Below are positions 5,592 to 6,051 of a stretch of 6,051 nucleotides of DNA, one piece after another. Position 1 is the first letter of the stretch, and the number at the start of each line of letters is the position of its first letter. Under the pieces are notes generated by a model that made no database searches, had not been told where the DNA came from, and saw only the letters and a list, made by a program, of their open reading frames with translations. Source of the DNA: Mycobacterium sp. (GTDB taxonomy: Bacteria > Actinomycetota > Actinomycetes > Mycobacteriales > Mycobacteriaceae); contig VERS01000151.1 of the NCBI GenBank assembly GCA_018882545.1, forward strand, positions 1 to 6,051, given 5' to 3'. A program made the position numbers and the translations under genes.

Positions 5592-5620
5592 ATCACCAAG
5601 TGTCCCAATGCGTCAGCTGC
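5584..5620 (+). other. Imperfect stem at the convergent gene junction
   Basis: GCGGCTGA at 5584-5591 can pair with TCAGCTGC at 5613-5620 as an 8-bp RNA stem with one G-U wobble, extendable by two further pairs (one of them wobble) and enclosing a 21-nt loop. It spans the methyltransferase stop and the end of the nitroreductase gene. The long loop, the missing T-tract and the A-C mismatch on the other strand make terminator function doubtful, but nothing else in this junction could serve. Confidence 0.2.
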
Positions 5621-6051
5621 TCGGCGGGCAGGCGTCTGGCGAGCTTGAAGTCGGTGCCTTTGGTGTAGGCGATGGGGAACAGCCCGGCCTGGGTGTAATC
5701 CTCGAACGGGATGCCCAACAGTTCGGCGGCCTGCTTCTCCCCGTCGCCGATCAGATGCAGCGTGGTCCAGGCGGTACCCAGGCCGCGCTCCCGCAGAGCC
5801 AGCATGTAACTCCAGACCGCGGGCAGGATCGACCCCCAGTAGGAGGCCTGCATGCCGATGGAGGCGTTGTCCGGGCGGCCCTCCAGCAGGGGGATCAGCA
5901 TGACCGGCGCCTTCTGCATGTTCTCGTTGAGGTACTTCGCGGAGTTCATGATGGCGTCCATCTGCTGGTCGCGGATATCGCCGCGCTCCGGCTTGGGCAG
6001 GTCCAGGTAGGGGGTCGCGTTGGTCCGGTAGATGTCGGCCAGGGCCTGCTT
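5593..6051 (-). CDS. Nitroreductase-family FMN oxidoreductase (N-terminus off window)
   Basis: C-terminal 152 residues of a protein expected to be about 210-220 aa. The minus frame is open from the window edge to the TGA at 5595-5593. Family features seen are the central helix with APVMLIPLLEG, the dimer/FMN-contacting stretch SYWGSILPAVWSYMLALRERGLGTAWTTLHL, LLGIPFEDYTQAGLFPIAYT with the conserved Gly-Ile-Pro, and a C-terminal HWDTW. The N-terminal Arg-Ser-x-Arg flavin motif would lie in the missing part. Such enzymes are cytosolic homodimers that use NAD(P)H to reduce nitro compounds, quinones or other acceptors; the substrate here is unknown. It resembles M. tuberculosis Rv3368c, which also lies next to the SpoU gene apart from one PE_PGRS gene. 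Its stop is one base from the converging methyltransferase stop, so it is not part of that operon. The first ATG visible, at 5961, is internal. Confidence 0.9.
   Translation of the reverse strand, partial: KQALADIYRTNATPYLDLPKPERGDIRDQQMDAIMNSAKYLNENMQKAPVMLIPLLEGRPDNASIGMQASYWGSILPAVWSYMLALRERGLGTAWTTLHLIGDGEKQAAELLGIPFEDYTQAGLFPIAYTKGTDFKLARRLPAEQLTHWDTW

Overview
The window is high-GC actinobacterial DNA with strong G/C bias at third codon positions. Its proteins resemble, from memory, those of Mycobacterium tuberculosis (folD Rv3356c, oxidoreductase Rv3359, SpoU Rv3366, nitroreductase Rv3368c, and the FHA-ABC transporter Rv1747). A Mycobacterium/Mycolicibacterium-type genome is therefore most likely. 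No search was run; these matches rest on recalled motifs and remembered sequences.

Layout. A 3'-truncated folD lies on the minus strand (1-750). It is divergent from a plus-strand run of five tightly packed genes: an Old Yellow Enzyme-type flavin oxidoreductase with a C-terminal Cys cluster (781-2001), an FHA-FHA-ABC ATPase-ABC2 membrane transporter (2013-4517), a 79-aa two-helix membrane protein with an acidic tail (4529-4768), a 115-aa heptad-repeat coiled-coil protein that appears to start at CTG (4765-5112), and a SpoU/TrmL-type tRNA 2'-O-methyltransferase (5127-5591). Gaps along this run are 11 nt, 11 nt, a 4-nt overlap and 14 nt. A nitroreductase-family gene truncated at its N-terminus (5593-6051, minus) converges on it with one base between the stop codons. 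No RNA genes, IS elements, CRISPR arrays or stretches above 300 bases without a gene were seen.

How the parts may work together. FolD makes folate one-carbon units, and TrmL-type enzymes methylate the tRNA wobble position; these are housekeeping genes that frame the locus. Compared with the M. tuberculosis order, the middle block (transporter, small membrane protein, coiled-coil protein) is what is distinctive. The transporter's FHA domains are phosphothreonine readers, which in M. tuberculosis are coupled to the neighbouring kinase PknF. Here no kinase is present, and the transporter is instead followed by two small unrecognised proteins that could be accessory or regulatory partners (inference).

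Points worth attention are two stop codons that double as the first bases of TANNNT -10 hexamers placed exactly where a leaderless downstream mRNA would need them, two genes (folD and the coiled-coil gene) lacking an ATG/GTG/TTG at their expected start, and a perfect 8-bp hairpin built around the coiled-coil gene's stop codon.
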